Origin: Pseudoneurospora amorphoporcata
Taxonomy: Eukaryota > Ascomycota > Sordariomycetes > Sordariales > Sordariaceae
Assembly: GCA_033297205.1 (NCBI GenBank)
Contig: MU859154.1
Coordinates: 1-64,000 of the forward strand
Direction of reading: 5' to 3'
Length of the DNA: 64,000 bases
Below, piece by piece: positions 46,024 through 57,359 of this stretch (its first letter is position 1; each line of letters begins with the position of its first letter). The notes under the pieces are model-generated. The model was not told the origin of the DNA, made no database searches, and saw only the letters and a list, made by a program, of their open reading frames with translations. Made by a program: the position numbers and the translations under genes.

Positions 46024-48480
46024 TGTTGATGGTGATGGTGTGGAGTATCTGTCTGTTTCAAAGTCCAGCCCTGTGTTCTGTGGATCTAGTCAAAGTAAAT
46101 CGAACGATGATGAGATGGGAGATTGTTGAACAAGTCCCGTCCTTAATTCCAGAATCAGAACCCGTTCCCTGTTGATATCCGGCTTTATCATGTTTTCCAT
46201 GCGCCTCACCATTTTCTTGGAGACCGAGGCAGCGGATTGAGTTAAGACGGGCGGGAATTCGAAGCGGGACAAGTTGAATCTGGACCCTCCCCCGCCGAGA
46301 CAAGCCGCCGCTCCCGCTTTCACTTGAGTCCCTTCAGGACCAAGCTGGGCCAGATGGGAGAGCGGTTGGGGTTGAAGTGACCAGGGATAAAAGCTACAGT
46401 ACCCCGTAACCCACCTCCCCCCACCGTTCCGAAGACAAACGGCAACAACTGAAAGCCCAATCCCACTTCCCATCCGGCCCCACCTCCACTCGAAATCCCC
46501 AACTTCCGAGGAGGGGAGCTCGGGAGGGCCAAGGCAAGCTCGGTTGGGGACACGCGCCAAGAAGGCACGCAATGCCACGGCTCAGATGCGGGACACTCGG
46601 CAGTTGTTTGTTGAAACAACTGGGGTAACGATTTTCCTACGGGATGATCATCACCGAAGTCCACGGAAGACCCTGACAATGCCGTTCAGAAACTCTCTTG
46701 CCATTTCCACCTTCCTCGGCTTGGATGTACAATTCCGGTCTTCTCATTTGCTGTGATTTGCTGACTTGGACGGGCAATGGACCAAGCTGTCAACTGTCAA
46801 AGGAGTTCGTACCTGAGCGCAATCAGGGGTATGCCGGCTTGATGGCATCCCCAATGTCAACAACAACAACAACACCAACGAAGCCCTGAACTTGGTGGTA
46901 TTGACGGCCATGGACGAGAACATGCAGTCTACAAAGTCCAGCAAATATGCTCAGAGGCTACACCTGACGCACCTCAAGTGACGTGCAGCCTATGTCAGGC
47001 GCTGCGTGTCGTCCAACATACCTACCAACACCCGCCCAGTCATCAACAAAACCCAGAAAGGATGAAGACACTTCCAAGCGACAGCACAGCCCAAGTGCCC
47101 AAGCGGTCTACTTATACCCGTCATCATCATCATCATCATCATCATCAACCAAATCGAGAGCTGACCTCACGACTTCACGAGTTTCATTACTTCCCCACCG
47201 GCTCCCCACCAAATCCAGCAAAGCCAGTCCCCGTCCCGGCCCTGACTGACCCTTTCGTCATCAAAAAGGGGGAGGGAGGGCTCCCCCTCATCACGGGTAC
47301 GGTAACCATTCCAAATGACAGCGGGAACTGACCTGCTACCGGGCGGCGTACTATACCTCCTATGGACACTACACTACATGGATCTCCAGTCATGTAAACT
47401 GCGTCCAGTGAAGTGAGTCCTTGTTATGATCTCATCTCATTTCACTCCGGTGGGTGGGTGTCGCACATCGCATCGGAAATATCGCACACCGAACCCCGAA
47501 CTTCTTGTTGTTGTTGTTGTTGTTATTGTTGTTGTCCACCATCTATCCATCTATCTATCTATCTACCAACCCAGTGCCAAGGTGATGTGCGCTAGGGAAG
47601 GTGAAGAGATGCGAGAAGGATGTACGCGTACGTACACGAAAAGGAAAGCAGAGGAAGGAGGAAGCGAGAGAAGGGTTTTTTCCTTGTACCACCCTTCGTA
47701 TCGCGCGCTTATGTGCTCGCCTTTTGGGTGCCGTACCCTACATACCTAGGTAGCATGCAGCAAGGAGATGTGGGAGACGAGACTGAATGATTATTGGCAG
47801 GAACCGGAAAGGTGGGAGGAGGAGAAGCATGTATGTAAGGGACGAGTACCCGAGAGCAGCCAGCCCCCAGAGAGCGCCAGCAGCCGATCCAATTCCACCC
47901 ACTGGCTCGGTTCGGTTGCATATCATCAACCGCACGCAAGTAAGGAAACCGAAAGATGAGATGAAGAGCGGCGACCTGACTGACTGACTGCCTGCCCGTG
48001 AGATCGGTTCGAGTTGGGTAGCCCCCCATTCAGGTAGTCCCGGTACACTAAACACAGGCCGACCGATAAGGTGATCGATGATGTTTTCATTTCCACTTTT
48101 GTTTGTAAACAACGTGCGGTTATCCATAACGGTCATGCCCGCACTCCAATGGTTCACGCCCGGGCAAGGGCTCAAAGGACCAAAGAGAGCAGGGAACATG
48201 GAAGTTGGTTAGTGAGACGTTTTTAGCTTTGGTGGGGGGGGGCTGTCTTGGACTGAAGTTTCTTGAGTGTCAGTCAGTCAGTCTGGAAGGGAAAAAAAGG
48301 TCGTCGCTACACTAATAAAACTAGACCAAACTGGCTAATCCCACCCGATACACCGTGGTGGAAGCGGCTTGTTCTCGGTCTTGTCTCATTCGTCCTGCCA
48401 TATGTAGTGTAAGATAACTGTACGGTACTGCGACCTTTTAACTGTACTGTATAGGGGCCGAGTCGTCAATTAGAATAGTT
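46024..48480. other. Intergenic region with microsatellites
   Basis: 2.5 kb without a recognised gene. It holds a (TCA)n run at 47121-47146, a (GTT)n run at about 47504-47535 and a (CTAT)n run at about 47545-47563. A frame at 46978-47331 has a His run that comes only from the microsatellite. Composition is normal until the transposon boundary at 48481. Confidence 0.5.
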
Positions 48481-48485
48481 CAGCC

Positions 48486-48667
48486 TGTCAGATTAGAAGG
48501 TAGGTATCTGGGTTTCTGGCTATGCTCAATCTGGGCTAGCTCCCCAGCCCCCTTAGATTACTGGATTTCTAGGCACTTCTAGGATACTCCAGCACCCTCC
48601 ATACCTTCTAGGCGAATTAATTATATATATTCTTTATTTAATTAAATTTATACAGTTATATTTAATA
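48486..48667 (+). repeat. 5' LTR of the outer copia element
   Basis: Begins TGTCAG and ends TTAATA (TAACA before mutation). It aligns end to end with 59938-60120. In this copy the last 52 bases carry most of the C-to-T changes, while in the other copy the first part is more mutated. Confidence 0.85.
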
Positions 48668-48778
48668 ATGAATAGTCTAATTTGTGTATTTATAAAGTAC
48701 GACGATAATTGATATAAGCAATATCCCTACAAAATTAACAACGTTAGCTATATTTTTTTTAAAGGAATCTAACGAGGC

Positions 48779-49259
48779 TGTCACGGTTATCCTTAATACT
48801 CCCAGCGATTGGCTCAGCTAGTACGACGTTTTTAAGCAATTAATTAGTATGAGGAACGGCAGTCTGATCTGCCTAAGTGGGATAGCTGAAAGTAAAGACT
48901 ATCAGTGCTGTTCGGTGAAGCCAAAAGGTTCACAACAAGTATAGTAGCGTTATACGTGTCTCAGTGATAAAGATCAATTGACTACTGTCGAACTATCTTG
49001 CTAGCTGGTTCTCTAGGTGCCTTCTTATATCTCTGCCATTGACTGGGACCCGAGGGTCCTTAGACTCTTGATATTGTCCTAGCTCACTTAGAGAGTCTGG
49101 CTCACCATGTGGCCCTGGCTCACGACGTGAGCTCTCTTAGCTTGTGAGCTCTCTAGTCTTCTGTCTTACTGGCCTCTATGGTTACATAGCTCCGCCTCTG
49201 CGTAGCTACTATGTCCCAGTGGCTTAGTTGGCCCGTGCCACTCGCTTAAGTTCGTAACA
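48779..49259. repeat. LTR-like block, no target duplication seen
   Basis: Begins TGTCACGG and ends TTCGTAACA, has normal GC content between AT-rich flanks, and contains no open frame. These are LTR characters. Flanking five-mers are GAGGC and ATTAG, so no duplication is visible. It may be the 5' LTR of a truncated element or a recombined solo LTR. Confidence 0.55.
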
Positions 49260-50236
49260 ATTAGTAGTAATTAAGACTTTAGTAATTGATTATTTAAGGA
49301 AAGCCCTATAATTTAAAAGGTCTTACTTCTTAAGTTGGAAGATTTTCATTTTATGAAATCTGTTAAAGATTATATTTTGGCAGTTAAGAAAGAATTTATT
49401 AGATTCTACTAAGGGATTTATATTAAGAAGGTTGTAATTACTGCTACTACTATGACTACTATTACTTAAAACGAAGATAGTACTTAGAATATTATTGCCC
49501 TCGCTATTATATAGTTTTAATAAGAAGTTAACGAGAACGTCGAAGATGATAATAAGGAGTATAAAGAGGAGGATGAATATTATATTGAATAAAATATTAA
49601 GGAAGATATAGTTGTTAACCCTGTTACGAACTTTATTGCGGTTGGAAAAGTTGTGTACGATTAAGTTAATAATACGTATAATGCCTGTTATAAATATTGG
49701 AAGGATTTTAACAACGCTAATATTAGAGTTTGTACTTATATGGGTACTTACGTCGCTTCCTACTATGCTGATATTATTTTCGAGTAGGATAAATCTATTT
49801 AGGATTGGCTTAGAAAGATTAAGAATAAGATTAATTAGTAGCCTATCGATTAAATTGCTAAGGCCTGCCGCGATTATTAAGCTTTTATTAAAGAGATTAT
49901 TAAGAAGTAGCTTAAGGATTTCAAAAGGTGGTTTTTAAATTAGAAATTTTTATCGTTAATAGGAAGAGACTAGGTATTAGCGAAGCTACTTCCCTTACTT
50001 CCTATTTTATTAATTTTATTGATATAGTTTATAAATATAAATTTATATAGGCGGATAACGCTTAGAAATTCAATTACGATTTAAAAGATTTATTTTTAAA
50101 ATATAAAGATATATTTGTTAATTTTAGAAAGGTTAGTATATTAGAATGTATTATATTATTTATTAATAAAAAAGTTGTATTTTGAATCGTTTATAGTATT
50201 AATTAATTTAATTCGAAAAAGTTTATAAAAGGGAGG
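49260..50236. other. AT-rich RIP-mutated filler of the nest
   Basis: Extremely AT-rich, almost depleted of CpA and TpG on both strands, with stop codons in every frame. It is either body of the outer copia element or of the element owning the LTR-like block at 48779. The open frame at 49612-49938 lacks Pro, Gly and Trp balance and is a by-product of composition. Confidence 0.6.
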
Positions 50237-50457
50237 TGTCACAGGCATTGCATAGCCTGTTCCTGTATATAGATAGATAGAGGCTGTGCTGCATTGGTGC
50301 AGCCAGCTGAGTGCAGCTGTCTGAGTGCAGCACGGCTGGTCACAGCACGGGCCCCCGCCTGTGCCCTATGTAGTTCTCGTGCGCGTACAGGATTCTCTTC
50401 CTGTTCTGCGCACAACAATCAAAGTCCTAGCTTAGTGCTTGCTCGCGCCCCGTGACA
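50237..50457 (+). repeat. 5' LTR of the chromovirus
   Basis: 221 bases, TGTCAC to GTGACA. Near base 56 it keeps CATTGGTGCAG where the 3' copy reads TATTGGTATAG. Confidence 0.9.
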
Positions 50458-51036
50458 CAAATGTACGATAATAGACAGTTCTATCCGGTCGCTTACTTCT
50501 CTGCTAAGTATACGGCGGCGGAATGTAATTACGACATCTACGATAAGGAGCTGTTAGCTGTAGTAAAAGTATTGGAAGAATGGAGGCCCGAATTGGAAGG
50601 CGCAGTACGACCGTTCGAAATTATTACAGATTATAAGAATCTGAAGACCTTTAGGATAACGAAAAGGCTTACGCTACGGTATATACGCTGGTCCGAGTTC
50701 TTATTACGTTTTAACTTCACTATTAAGTATAAGCCCGGCTCTACTAACGTGCGGCCTGATGCGTTGAGCAGGAAGCTAGAAGACGTACCCCGGGATATTG
50801 AAGACGATAGATTACAGGCAAGAAAGAAGCCTTTGATTGATCCCAGTTGTTTTGACGATTCCTTCGGCAATATATTGGATATTAAAAGGGAAGGAGAGTT
50901 CTATATTAACGTAATGACCGACATAGGGGAGCCTTTAGTAATCTATACCTTTGAGGGGGAAGGAGAATATGACGAAGGGGACGAAGGCATCTATACGGAT
51001 AACCTACTAGTAAAGTTATATATTACTTCCGTGTAG
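50458..51036 (+). pseudogene. Gypsy reverse transcriptase / RNase H remnant
   Basis: An open stretch of about 190 codons that begins within the last bases of the 5' LTR. It contains the RT connection and RNase H region: YPVAYFSAKYTAAECNYDIY, KELLAVVKVLEEWRPELEG and FEIITDYKNLKTF. The RT active-site region should lie upstream and is missing. The frame ends at a TAG at 51034 followed by further coding-like sequence. No function is expected. Confidence 0.85.
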
Positions 51037-51089
51037 ATGGTAGAGATCACCGCAGCCATCAAACATAGCTCGCGCTAGCTAAAGCACTT

Positions 51090-51990
51090 GAAGAAGGTTA
51101 TGCGCATACCCTTCGCTGAGTGCTACTTAGTTAACGACAGAGCGATATTTCGGGATAGAGTTATGGTACTTCCAGACGACGAGAGGACCTAGTTGGAACT
51201 TATCCACTGTACGTACGTTTTAGCACCAGGAGGCCACCCGGGGAGGGATAAGATATTAAATATAATAAACCGTTTATACTAGTAGCCAGGGCTGACTACG
51301 GCGGTTAATACGTACTACAAAGGATGCTTATCTTGCTCTAAGACCAAACTATTAAGGCACGCCCCAGCTAGTTTCCTAAAACCACTGCCCCTGCCAAACG
51401 CCCTATGGCGTGACATTTTAGTAGACTACGTTACACCTTTACCCAAGTTAATAAGAGGGGGCAAGGGTCCAGCCTACCAGTATGTCGCCGTCGTAGTAAA
51501 TCGGCTAACGAAGATGAGGCACTTTATACCCTACGAAGGCTTAACAACAGAGGAGTTAGTTAAAAAGTTCATCGATAGGATTTACACCCTCCATGGTCTG
51601 CCAGATACCATTGTCTCCGACAAGGGTGTCTAGTTCGTTTCCACCTTCTAGAGGCAGCTGTCGGATCGGTTGGGCGTTAAGCTTAAGTTGTTATCACTAT
51701 ACTATAAGGAAACCAACGGCTAGACAGAGAGGATTAATGCTGAGATGGAGCAGTATTTGAGGACATTCGTTAACTGGGCTCAGGACGATTGGGTGGACTA
51801 GCTGGCACTAGCCGAGTTCTAGGGTAATAATCTATAATTATCGACAACGAGGGTATTTCCCTTCTTTATAAACTATAGCTTTCACCTACGGATAGGAATA
51901 AAACCGTCGAAGCCGATACTACCCAGTACTACGCTAGAGCAACGGAGGCAGATGTTCAGGGCGAACGAAATTGTGGAGCGTTTTAGAAAG
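51090..51990 (+). pseudogene. Gypsy integrase remnant with CAG-to-TAG stops
   Basis: Translating the plus strand gives an integrase with the His/Cys zinc finger (GGHPGRDK and CLSCSKTK), the DDE core (DILVDYVTPLP, LPDTIVSDKG and KETNG followed by TERIN) and part of the C-terminal domain. At least six stop codons are TAG at positions where the family has Gln, as in NG-stop-TERIN. This is what RIP does to CAG on the coding strand. Confidence 0.85.
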
Positions 51991-52143
51991 GTTTGGGACA
52001 AATTGATCGTCCTTTCTAGGCAGGTACAGGACCGTTACGAAGCGGCGGCGAACGTAAATAGAACGGACGCGCTGAAGTACAAAGCTGGGGATATAGTCAT
52101 GCTTAGTATGGAGAATTACGCTACTGGCAGACCTACCTAGAAG

Positions 52144-52689
52144 TTGTTACTACGGTTCGAAGGTCCCTTCCGAGTGATGAAAGCTGATTCACACTCGTTG
52201 GAGTTATCCCTGCCAACTAACATGAAGGTAACCCACATTGTTAATGTCTCCCGCGTTAAACCGTACGAGGAGGGCCTACCGGGGCAGTCCGAGCTGTTCA
52301 CTGATGTAAAGACCAATAAGGGTATGGTTGTCACCCGTACAGACGACTTCGTGGAAGAGAAACGCTGGGAATTCGAAGAACTGCTGGACTACCGCAAGAA
52401 CGACAGTGGCCATTACGAGTTCCTGGTGAAATGGAAGCACGATCCCGCCGACTGGCAACCCGTTGCGAACTTGGATGGGTGCTACGAGATGGTCTGGGAG
52501 CTTCACGAGAGACGGCCAGACTTGGGCGACCCTCATGCCAACTTTAGAAAGGGTTGGAAGGCGTGGTTGAAGGCCAGACAGAACCTAGCGCCACCGATGG
52601 CCCCCGAGCTACCACTAGCGGGACGACCAGTGCCGGTACCGGCGCGGACCGGACCCGTGAGAAGGAGCGCAAGGTTGAACAAAAAGTGA
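52144..52689 (+). pseudogene. Gypsy integrase C terminus with chromodomain
   Basis: An open frame of 181 codons. The first part (LLRFEGPFRVMKADSHSLEL) is the integrase SH3-like domain. WEFEELLDYRKND, YEFLVKWKHDPADWQPVANL and YEMVWELHERR then form a chromodomain with its aromatic residues. It ends with a Pro-rich tail and the basic RRSARLNKK. Such chromodomains steer chromoviruses towards histone-marked chromatin; here it is only a relic of a dead element. Confidence 0.85.
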
Positions 52690-52751
52690 TATTCTTTTGA
52701 GTAGTCTTAAACGATTTTTCAACCCCGGGAGTTAGTTTTGAGAGGGGGTAG

Positions 52752-52972
52752 TGTCACAGGCATTGCATAGCCTGTTCCTGTATATAGATAGATAGAGGCT
52801 GTGCTGTATTGGTATAGCCAGCTGAGTGCAGCTGTCTGAGTGCAGCACGGCTGGTCACAGCACGGGCCCCCGCCTGTGCCCTATGTAGTTCTCGTGCGCG
52901 TACAGGATTCTCTTCCTGTTCTGCGCACAACAATCAAAGTCCTAGCTTAGTGCTTGCTCGCGCCCCGTGACA
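52752..52972 (+). repeat. 3' LTR of the chromovirus
   Basis: 221 bases. Compared with the 5' LTR it has three changes, C to T, G to A and C to T, each turning CpA or TpG into TpA. Confidence 0.9.
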
Positions 52973-53003
52973 GGAGGATATTCTTAATTTTAATAATAAA
53001 AAA

Positions 53004-54166
53004 GAGAAGCTCTATCTGCACGGTGTAAAAAACCTAAGTTCTAATATCTTTTTATTATCTTGTTTAAAGTTTTAAAAAGTGTTATACGAAGTTAAAAAAG
53101 ATTTAATATTTTTTCTAATTTTTTTCTCTACCTAACAACACCTTTTTGAAGGAGAAGCGCTACTCGCACGTTGGCAAAACTCTACTCGCACGTGGATCCA
53201 CATTTTTTTCCCATACATAACCTGAACCCTGGCGACCTGCTTATGGTCCCACACCCATCTAGGTTGTACCGTGCCTGCCAAGCTCCCAGATTTTAGCCTA
53301 GTACACGTTCAGACCCCTGCAGTCGTACTGCACTGGCCACTCTGGTCTGGGCAGTCTAACTCGTAATTTTCTGGCACCAGCACTAGTACCTTATCGTACT
53401 ACTTCCTTTACTAAACCACCATCGCATACATCACCACATTGTAATCCTTCAATCCACTACGTCGCGCATTATTAGATATTATTAAGTAAACAAAGCGCTA
53501 GCATCTGTCGATGGTACGAAATGATCCATCATTTTTCTATGCGTTTCCCTAGCTAATTGCGATGTAGATAACCGATGTAGTGACCCAGCCGACGGGCGCA
53601 TGCGACCGTGCCGCTAAGTGCCCTGTAAGACCGCTATATAAATGCCCTGTAAGAACTGGGTCTAGGTACAAATCTAGGGGTGCGTACGCTGCAGTCTAGA
53701 ATCTGGGCTTGGCATGGCATGGCAACCTTGAAAGATTGAAATGCCCAGATGTGCTTAGCGAAATTTATGAAAGAATACATCTGCTATGGCAGACTTCGAG
53801 CAGGTTCGGGTTATGTATGGGAAAAAAACGTGGATCTACGTGCGAGTAGAGTTTTGCCAACGTGCGAGTAGTGCTTCTCTTTTGAAGACTGGAAATACTC
53901 AGTGGCTTACAAAAACCCCACAGAAAGAAAACTATTTTAAAGAAATAAATACGAAAATTAAAAGTCTAAAAGTTTAAAAAGATAATATTTAGATAACCCT
54001 TAGGGATATGAGGTTAGTAGTTACTTTAAAAAATTCCGCAAAAATCAACGAGTAGTTTGGTACTACTTTTGGTCTTATATACCAATGTTTCATTAAGTTA
54101 TACTTAAAAAACCAAAGTGGATCCCCGTGCAGATAGAGTTTTTACCCCGTGCAGATAGAGCTTCTC
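53004..54166. mobile_element. Non-autonomous DNA element M1, split by M2
   Basis: Left end GAGAAGCTCTATCTGCACGG and right end (reverse complement) identical over those 20 bases. The right terminus also has a second subterminal copy, CTCTATCTGCACG. Flanking eight-mers are ATAAAAAA (52996-53003) and ATGAAAAA (54167-54174), identical but for one G/A difference of RIP type. Removing the nested M2 and one duplication leaves 427 bases, close to the 440 bases of M3 with its insertion removed. It has no coding capacity. The right half matches the left half of M3 in reverse orientation (CCAAAAGTAGTACCAAA). Confidence 0.8.
53152..53879. mobile_element. Non-autonomous DNA element M2, nested in M1
   Basis: About 75-base terminal inverted repeats begin GAGAAGCGCTACTCGCACG and contain a second copy of CTCTACTCGCACG. 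A perfect 8-base target duplication TTTTGAAG flanks it at 53144-53151 and 53880-53887. The core (about 53,230-53,800) is homologous to the core of element N at 58174-59103, including CTGCAGTCGTACTGCACTGG, but its terminal repeats are different from those of N. Open frames are destroyed by C-to-T changes. Confidence 0.87.
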
Positions 54167-54316
54167 ATGAAAAAAAGCAGAAAATAAATATAAAGAAGAA
54201 ATATAACGTGGATAAAAATACGAATAATTCTTTACGGCTGAGAAAGAGAGGAAGATTTAAATTATTTTATAAAGTATACAAACGAGGCTTCTACTTAGTA
54301 ATATACTATTAGTATA

Positions 54317-54540
54317 TATCATAGGGCGAGGCACTATTGGGTGTAGGGTAGGATATACGTTGTTGTGCGAAGGAGAGGAAGAGAGAGGATGTGTGCAGAG
54401 GACTGGCTATATAGGGCGAGAGCCCTAGAAGCTAGGCCGTGCGCGCATATGACTCTGCACGTGACCATGCTATGACGATGGGCATAGCATATCTAAGAGG
54501 CAGTACAGGATGGGCATATCATAGGTCTAATCCTGTGATA
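54317..54540 (-). repeat. Solo LTR (224 bases)
   Basis: On the minus strand it begins TATCACAGG (TGTCACAGG before RIP) and ends CTATGATA. The target duplication GTATA flanks it at 54312-54316 and 54541-54545. GC-rich against AT-rich surroundings. No internal sequence remains. Confidence 0.75.
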
Positions 54541-54988
54541 GTATATAATATTTAAATTTAAGGATAATTTAAAGTTTAATAATCCTATTTAAAAGTTCAT
54601 TAACGAAAATTTCGAAAACTATTTCAAGATCCGTAAAGAGGTAGAGAAGGTTAGGAATTAGATATGGGACCGCTTTATTACCTTTATGTAGATTACTACT
54701 ATAAGGTGTCAAAGGCGATAAAAAATCAGTATTTGTAATTTAATAGTTTTTGTTAAGTAAAGTATTTTTAATATGAATAATAGGAAAATTTACCCACATA
54801 AGAATTTTGCGATCTTCAATTTTAGAGCTTTTTTTTCTATTTTTAATAAAATAATCATTTTTCTTTATTTCGAATAATAATTTTAGAAGTTTACGTATGG
54901 GTTAGAGATTTTTAAATATTTATTAAGGCTTTTAGAATTGTCAATGTAGAAATATAAAAAGAGAGGGGATTTTTAAAGTTATAGTTAA

Positions 54989-55208
54989 TGTAATGGGCTG
55001 GCGCCTGGAGATATAGTGCCTAGGTCTGTAGGCCCAGGCATGCTCTCTAGTTAGCCAGTACCATTCAAGCCACCTGTTCATTCCAGTATTTAGCTGTGTC
55101 TCTGCAGACCTGTTCAGGACTGCAGACCTTCCTTCCTTTTCCTCTTTATTGACAATCTCAAGCTCTATTCTACCTCTACTGCTGTGAACACCCAATAGGC
55201 TCATGACA
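54989..55208 (+). repeat. Solo LTR (220 bases)
   Basis: Begins TGTAATGGGCTGGCGCC, ends CTCATGACA, with target duplication GTTAA at 54984-54988 and 55209-55213. Its first 30 bases resemble those of the solo LTR at 55514 (GCTGGCGCC, GTGCCTAGG), so the two belong to related families. Confidence 0.8.
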
Positions 55209-55513
55209 GTTAAGAGAGGTCGTTTTTTACTCTAATTTCGTTATAAATTTTATATTATTATATTTACTCTAAAAGTAGGGTTTTTATTAAGATTATAAAC
55301 TGTTTAGTAATTGCCTTCGTCGGTTAGACAGCTTATTTTTTCATTTCTTTTAAGAAATTTATTATTAAACAGTTTTCGAATATTTTTTCTTTTCTTTCAA
55401 TTACGTTACTTTCTTTATTTGACGAAATTATTTTAATTTTTATATTAATTGTTGTATATATAAAATGCTCGTTTAATTTTAGTACAAGAAGTTTAATTAT
55501 TATAGTTTTTAAA

Positions 55514-55785
55514 TGTCATAGGTCTGGCGCCCAGAGGTAATGCCTGGCTTTCATGTGCCAAGCTTGTACCTACTGGGGATTCTCTAGACCACCCGGCTTG
55601 TCTCAGCTCGCTTGGGTTACCTCGGCCTAGTCTTGGTATTTCTAGCACCTTCTTCCTCGTACTCCTTTCGTGTATTTAGTCGTGCCCAGTCTAGCTTCCA
55701 GACTGGCCCAGTCTTCTTGCTCCTTGTCGAATATTATAGCTTTTATCAAGGCCTACCTGTGTGTCAACCTCGTAAAACCCTTACA
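55514..55785 (+). repeat. Solo LTR (272 bases)
   Basis: Begins TGTCATAGGTCTGGCGCC, ends AACCCTTACA, with target duplication TTAAA at 55509-55513 and 55786-55790. The low-complexity duplication is weaker evidence than the others, but the termini are canonical. Confidence 0.75.
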
Positions 55786-56253
55786 TTAAATTTTCGAATA
55801 TTTTTATAATGTTGAGGGCGTTAAATTTAAGGGACTGGCGACTTATTAGTACGATGCGTATAGTATATTTAAAATTAAACGATAAATTGTACGAAAACTA
55901 TATAATAGAAGATTTAGATTAGGAGAATATTTCGCTATTGATTTTTTTAAATATAAGTAAGAGAAAAGAGGTTTTAAATATGTAATGTTTATTATTTCTC
56001 GATGGATTGGATTGGTTTGAAATATCTACATAGCAACCTATATAGTAGAAGCTATTGTTGAAGGACTATTCTTGATTATTAATACGATTAATTATTGGTA
56101 TAATATTAAAGTTAAATATATTGAATATAATAACGAGTTTAATAGTTAGTACGTTAAAGATAAATTAACTATTCGCTTTATTATTTTCTAATTTTTAATA
56201 TTTAATATTTAAATTTAAAACGGTGGTGCTGAGCGTTTAAGAAATATAATTAA

Positions 56254-56839
56254 GAGCGACTCTACTCGTACGTTGATGAAACTCTATTCGCACGTGGATC
56301 CACTTTTACTTTTCTAACTATAACTTAGTCAAGCCTTAGTGTATAAAACCAAAAGTAGTACCAAATTACTTGTCAATTTTTGACAGATTTTTGAAGGTAT
56401 GTACTAAATCTATAACCTTAAGCATTACTTAAATACTACTTTCTTAGACTTTTAGAAGTTTAAGTTTCTGTCACGGCGGTGGCAGACCACTGCACTAACC
56501 AGGCTATATTCCTGCAAAAGGATACAAGTAACCGAAGCTAGCAATTCGGTCGCTCAAGTAGTCTTATATAGTTTGTCCCAGAAGAGGCACCCGAGTGCAT
56601 TCTATGACAGTTTCTTAATTTTTTTAGTTAGAAAAGCTTTTCTTTCTTATACTTTCTATAGGCTACTAAGCATATATGGTGTTTTTAGAGGCGGTGTTGT
56701 ATAGAGAAAAAAAGAAGAAAAAATATCATATACTTTTTACCTCCTTATATAATTTTTTAGTACCTTAAAATAGACATTGAACGTTACTTTTTCCTCAACG
56801 TGCGAATAGAGTTTTATTAACGTGCGAGTAGAGTCTCTC
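56254..56839. mobile_element. Non-autonomous DNA element M3, split by a solo LTR
   Basis: Termini GAGCGACTCTACTCG and, at the other end, GAGAGACTCTACTCG, each with the second subterminal CTCTATTCGCACG copy, match the M1/M2 ends. Flanking eight-mers are ATAATTAA and ATTTTTAA (six of eight alike), so the duplication is degraded. Without the solo LTR and its duplicated GTTTC the element is 440 bases and homologous to M1 in reverse orientation. Confidence 0.75.
56469..56609 (+). repeat. Solo LTR (141 bases) inside M3
   Basis: Begins TGTCACGGCGG, ends TTCTATGACA, with perfect target duplication GTTTC at 56464-56468 and 56610-56614. It is GC-rich and little mutated compared with its surroundings, so it is relatively young or escaped RIP because it is short. 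Confidence 0.82.
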
Positions 56840-56970
56840 ATTTTTAAACGTGATAGGATTTTAATCTTTTATTACGTTAACGATATTGGACTTGCTTATA
56901 ATTAGAAATAGTATAATGAGGTTAATTAGGTAATTAAGAAGTTAAAAGCGAAATATAAGTTTATAAGTAG

Positions 56971-57308
56971 TGTGATGCGAGACTATCGCATCACATATAT
57001 AATTAGCTCAATTGATTGATTAAATAGACTAGACATAGCACCTACTATGCCCATCCCCGCTAGCCGACTGGCACTGTCGCACTATCTAGGCACGACAGGT
57101 CCAGGTTGTTCGGTGGTCGCAGGGCTCCACATAAAGTGAGCCTTCGCGATAAGATAAGGAATTCCCATAAAGAGATTCCCGCGCGGTGCAGCCTTTGGCT
57201 CGCACTCTTACTCTTACATCTTTTTCTTTCTCTCTTCTAATGCTACATATTGCTTTGCATCGTGGTATTCTAGAAGAACCGTGTTATCCTATCATCATGA
57301 CAATTTTT
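56971..57308 (+). repeat. LTR-like block with a terminal hairpin
   Basis: Starts TGTGATGCGA and carries CATGACA at 57296-57302, giving LTR-like ends of 332 bases. The five-mer AGTAG precedes it and recurs at 57309-57313, but that would place the right end six bases past the CA, so the boundary is unsure. Its first 24 bases hold the dyad GTGATGCGA/TCGCATCAC with a 5-base loop. Confidence 0.55.
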
Positions 57309-57359
57309 AGTAGTTTTTAAGCATCGAAATTGTTCGAGATTAAAATGCGAGATTAATTT

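Larger units (their letters stand above)
50237..52972 (+). mobile_element. 5'-deleted Ty3/gypsy chromovirus with two LTRs
   Basis: LTRs of 221 bases at 50237-50457 and 52752-52972 both run TGTCAC to GTGACA, and the target duplication GGAGG flanks the element at 50232-50236 and 52973-52977. The LTRs differ at only three bases, all CpA or TpG to TpA. The interior is only 2.3 kb. It lacks the primer-binding site, gag, protease and most of reverse transcriptase, and opens in the RT/RNase H region right at the LTR edge. RNase H, integrase (with several in-frame TAG stops where Gln CAG is expected) and a C-terminal chromodomain follow. A purine tract GAGAGGGGG precedes the 3' LTR. The element cannot move by itself. 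It sits inside the outer copia element, so it is the younger insertion. Confidence 0.92.

Noticed and set aside
46978..47331. 117-codon frame with a His run
   Set aside because: The His run is a translated (TCA)n microsatellite; no other supporting feature.
49612..49938. 108-codon frame in the AT-rich block
   Set aside because: Leu/Ile/Arg-dominated peptide produced by base composition; no family motifs, and it lies in RIP-mutated DNA.
52137..52334. Minus-strand frames opposite the chromodomain
   Set aside because: Shadows of the plus-strand integrase C terminus.
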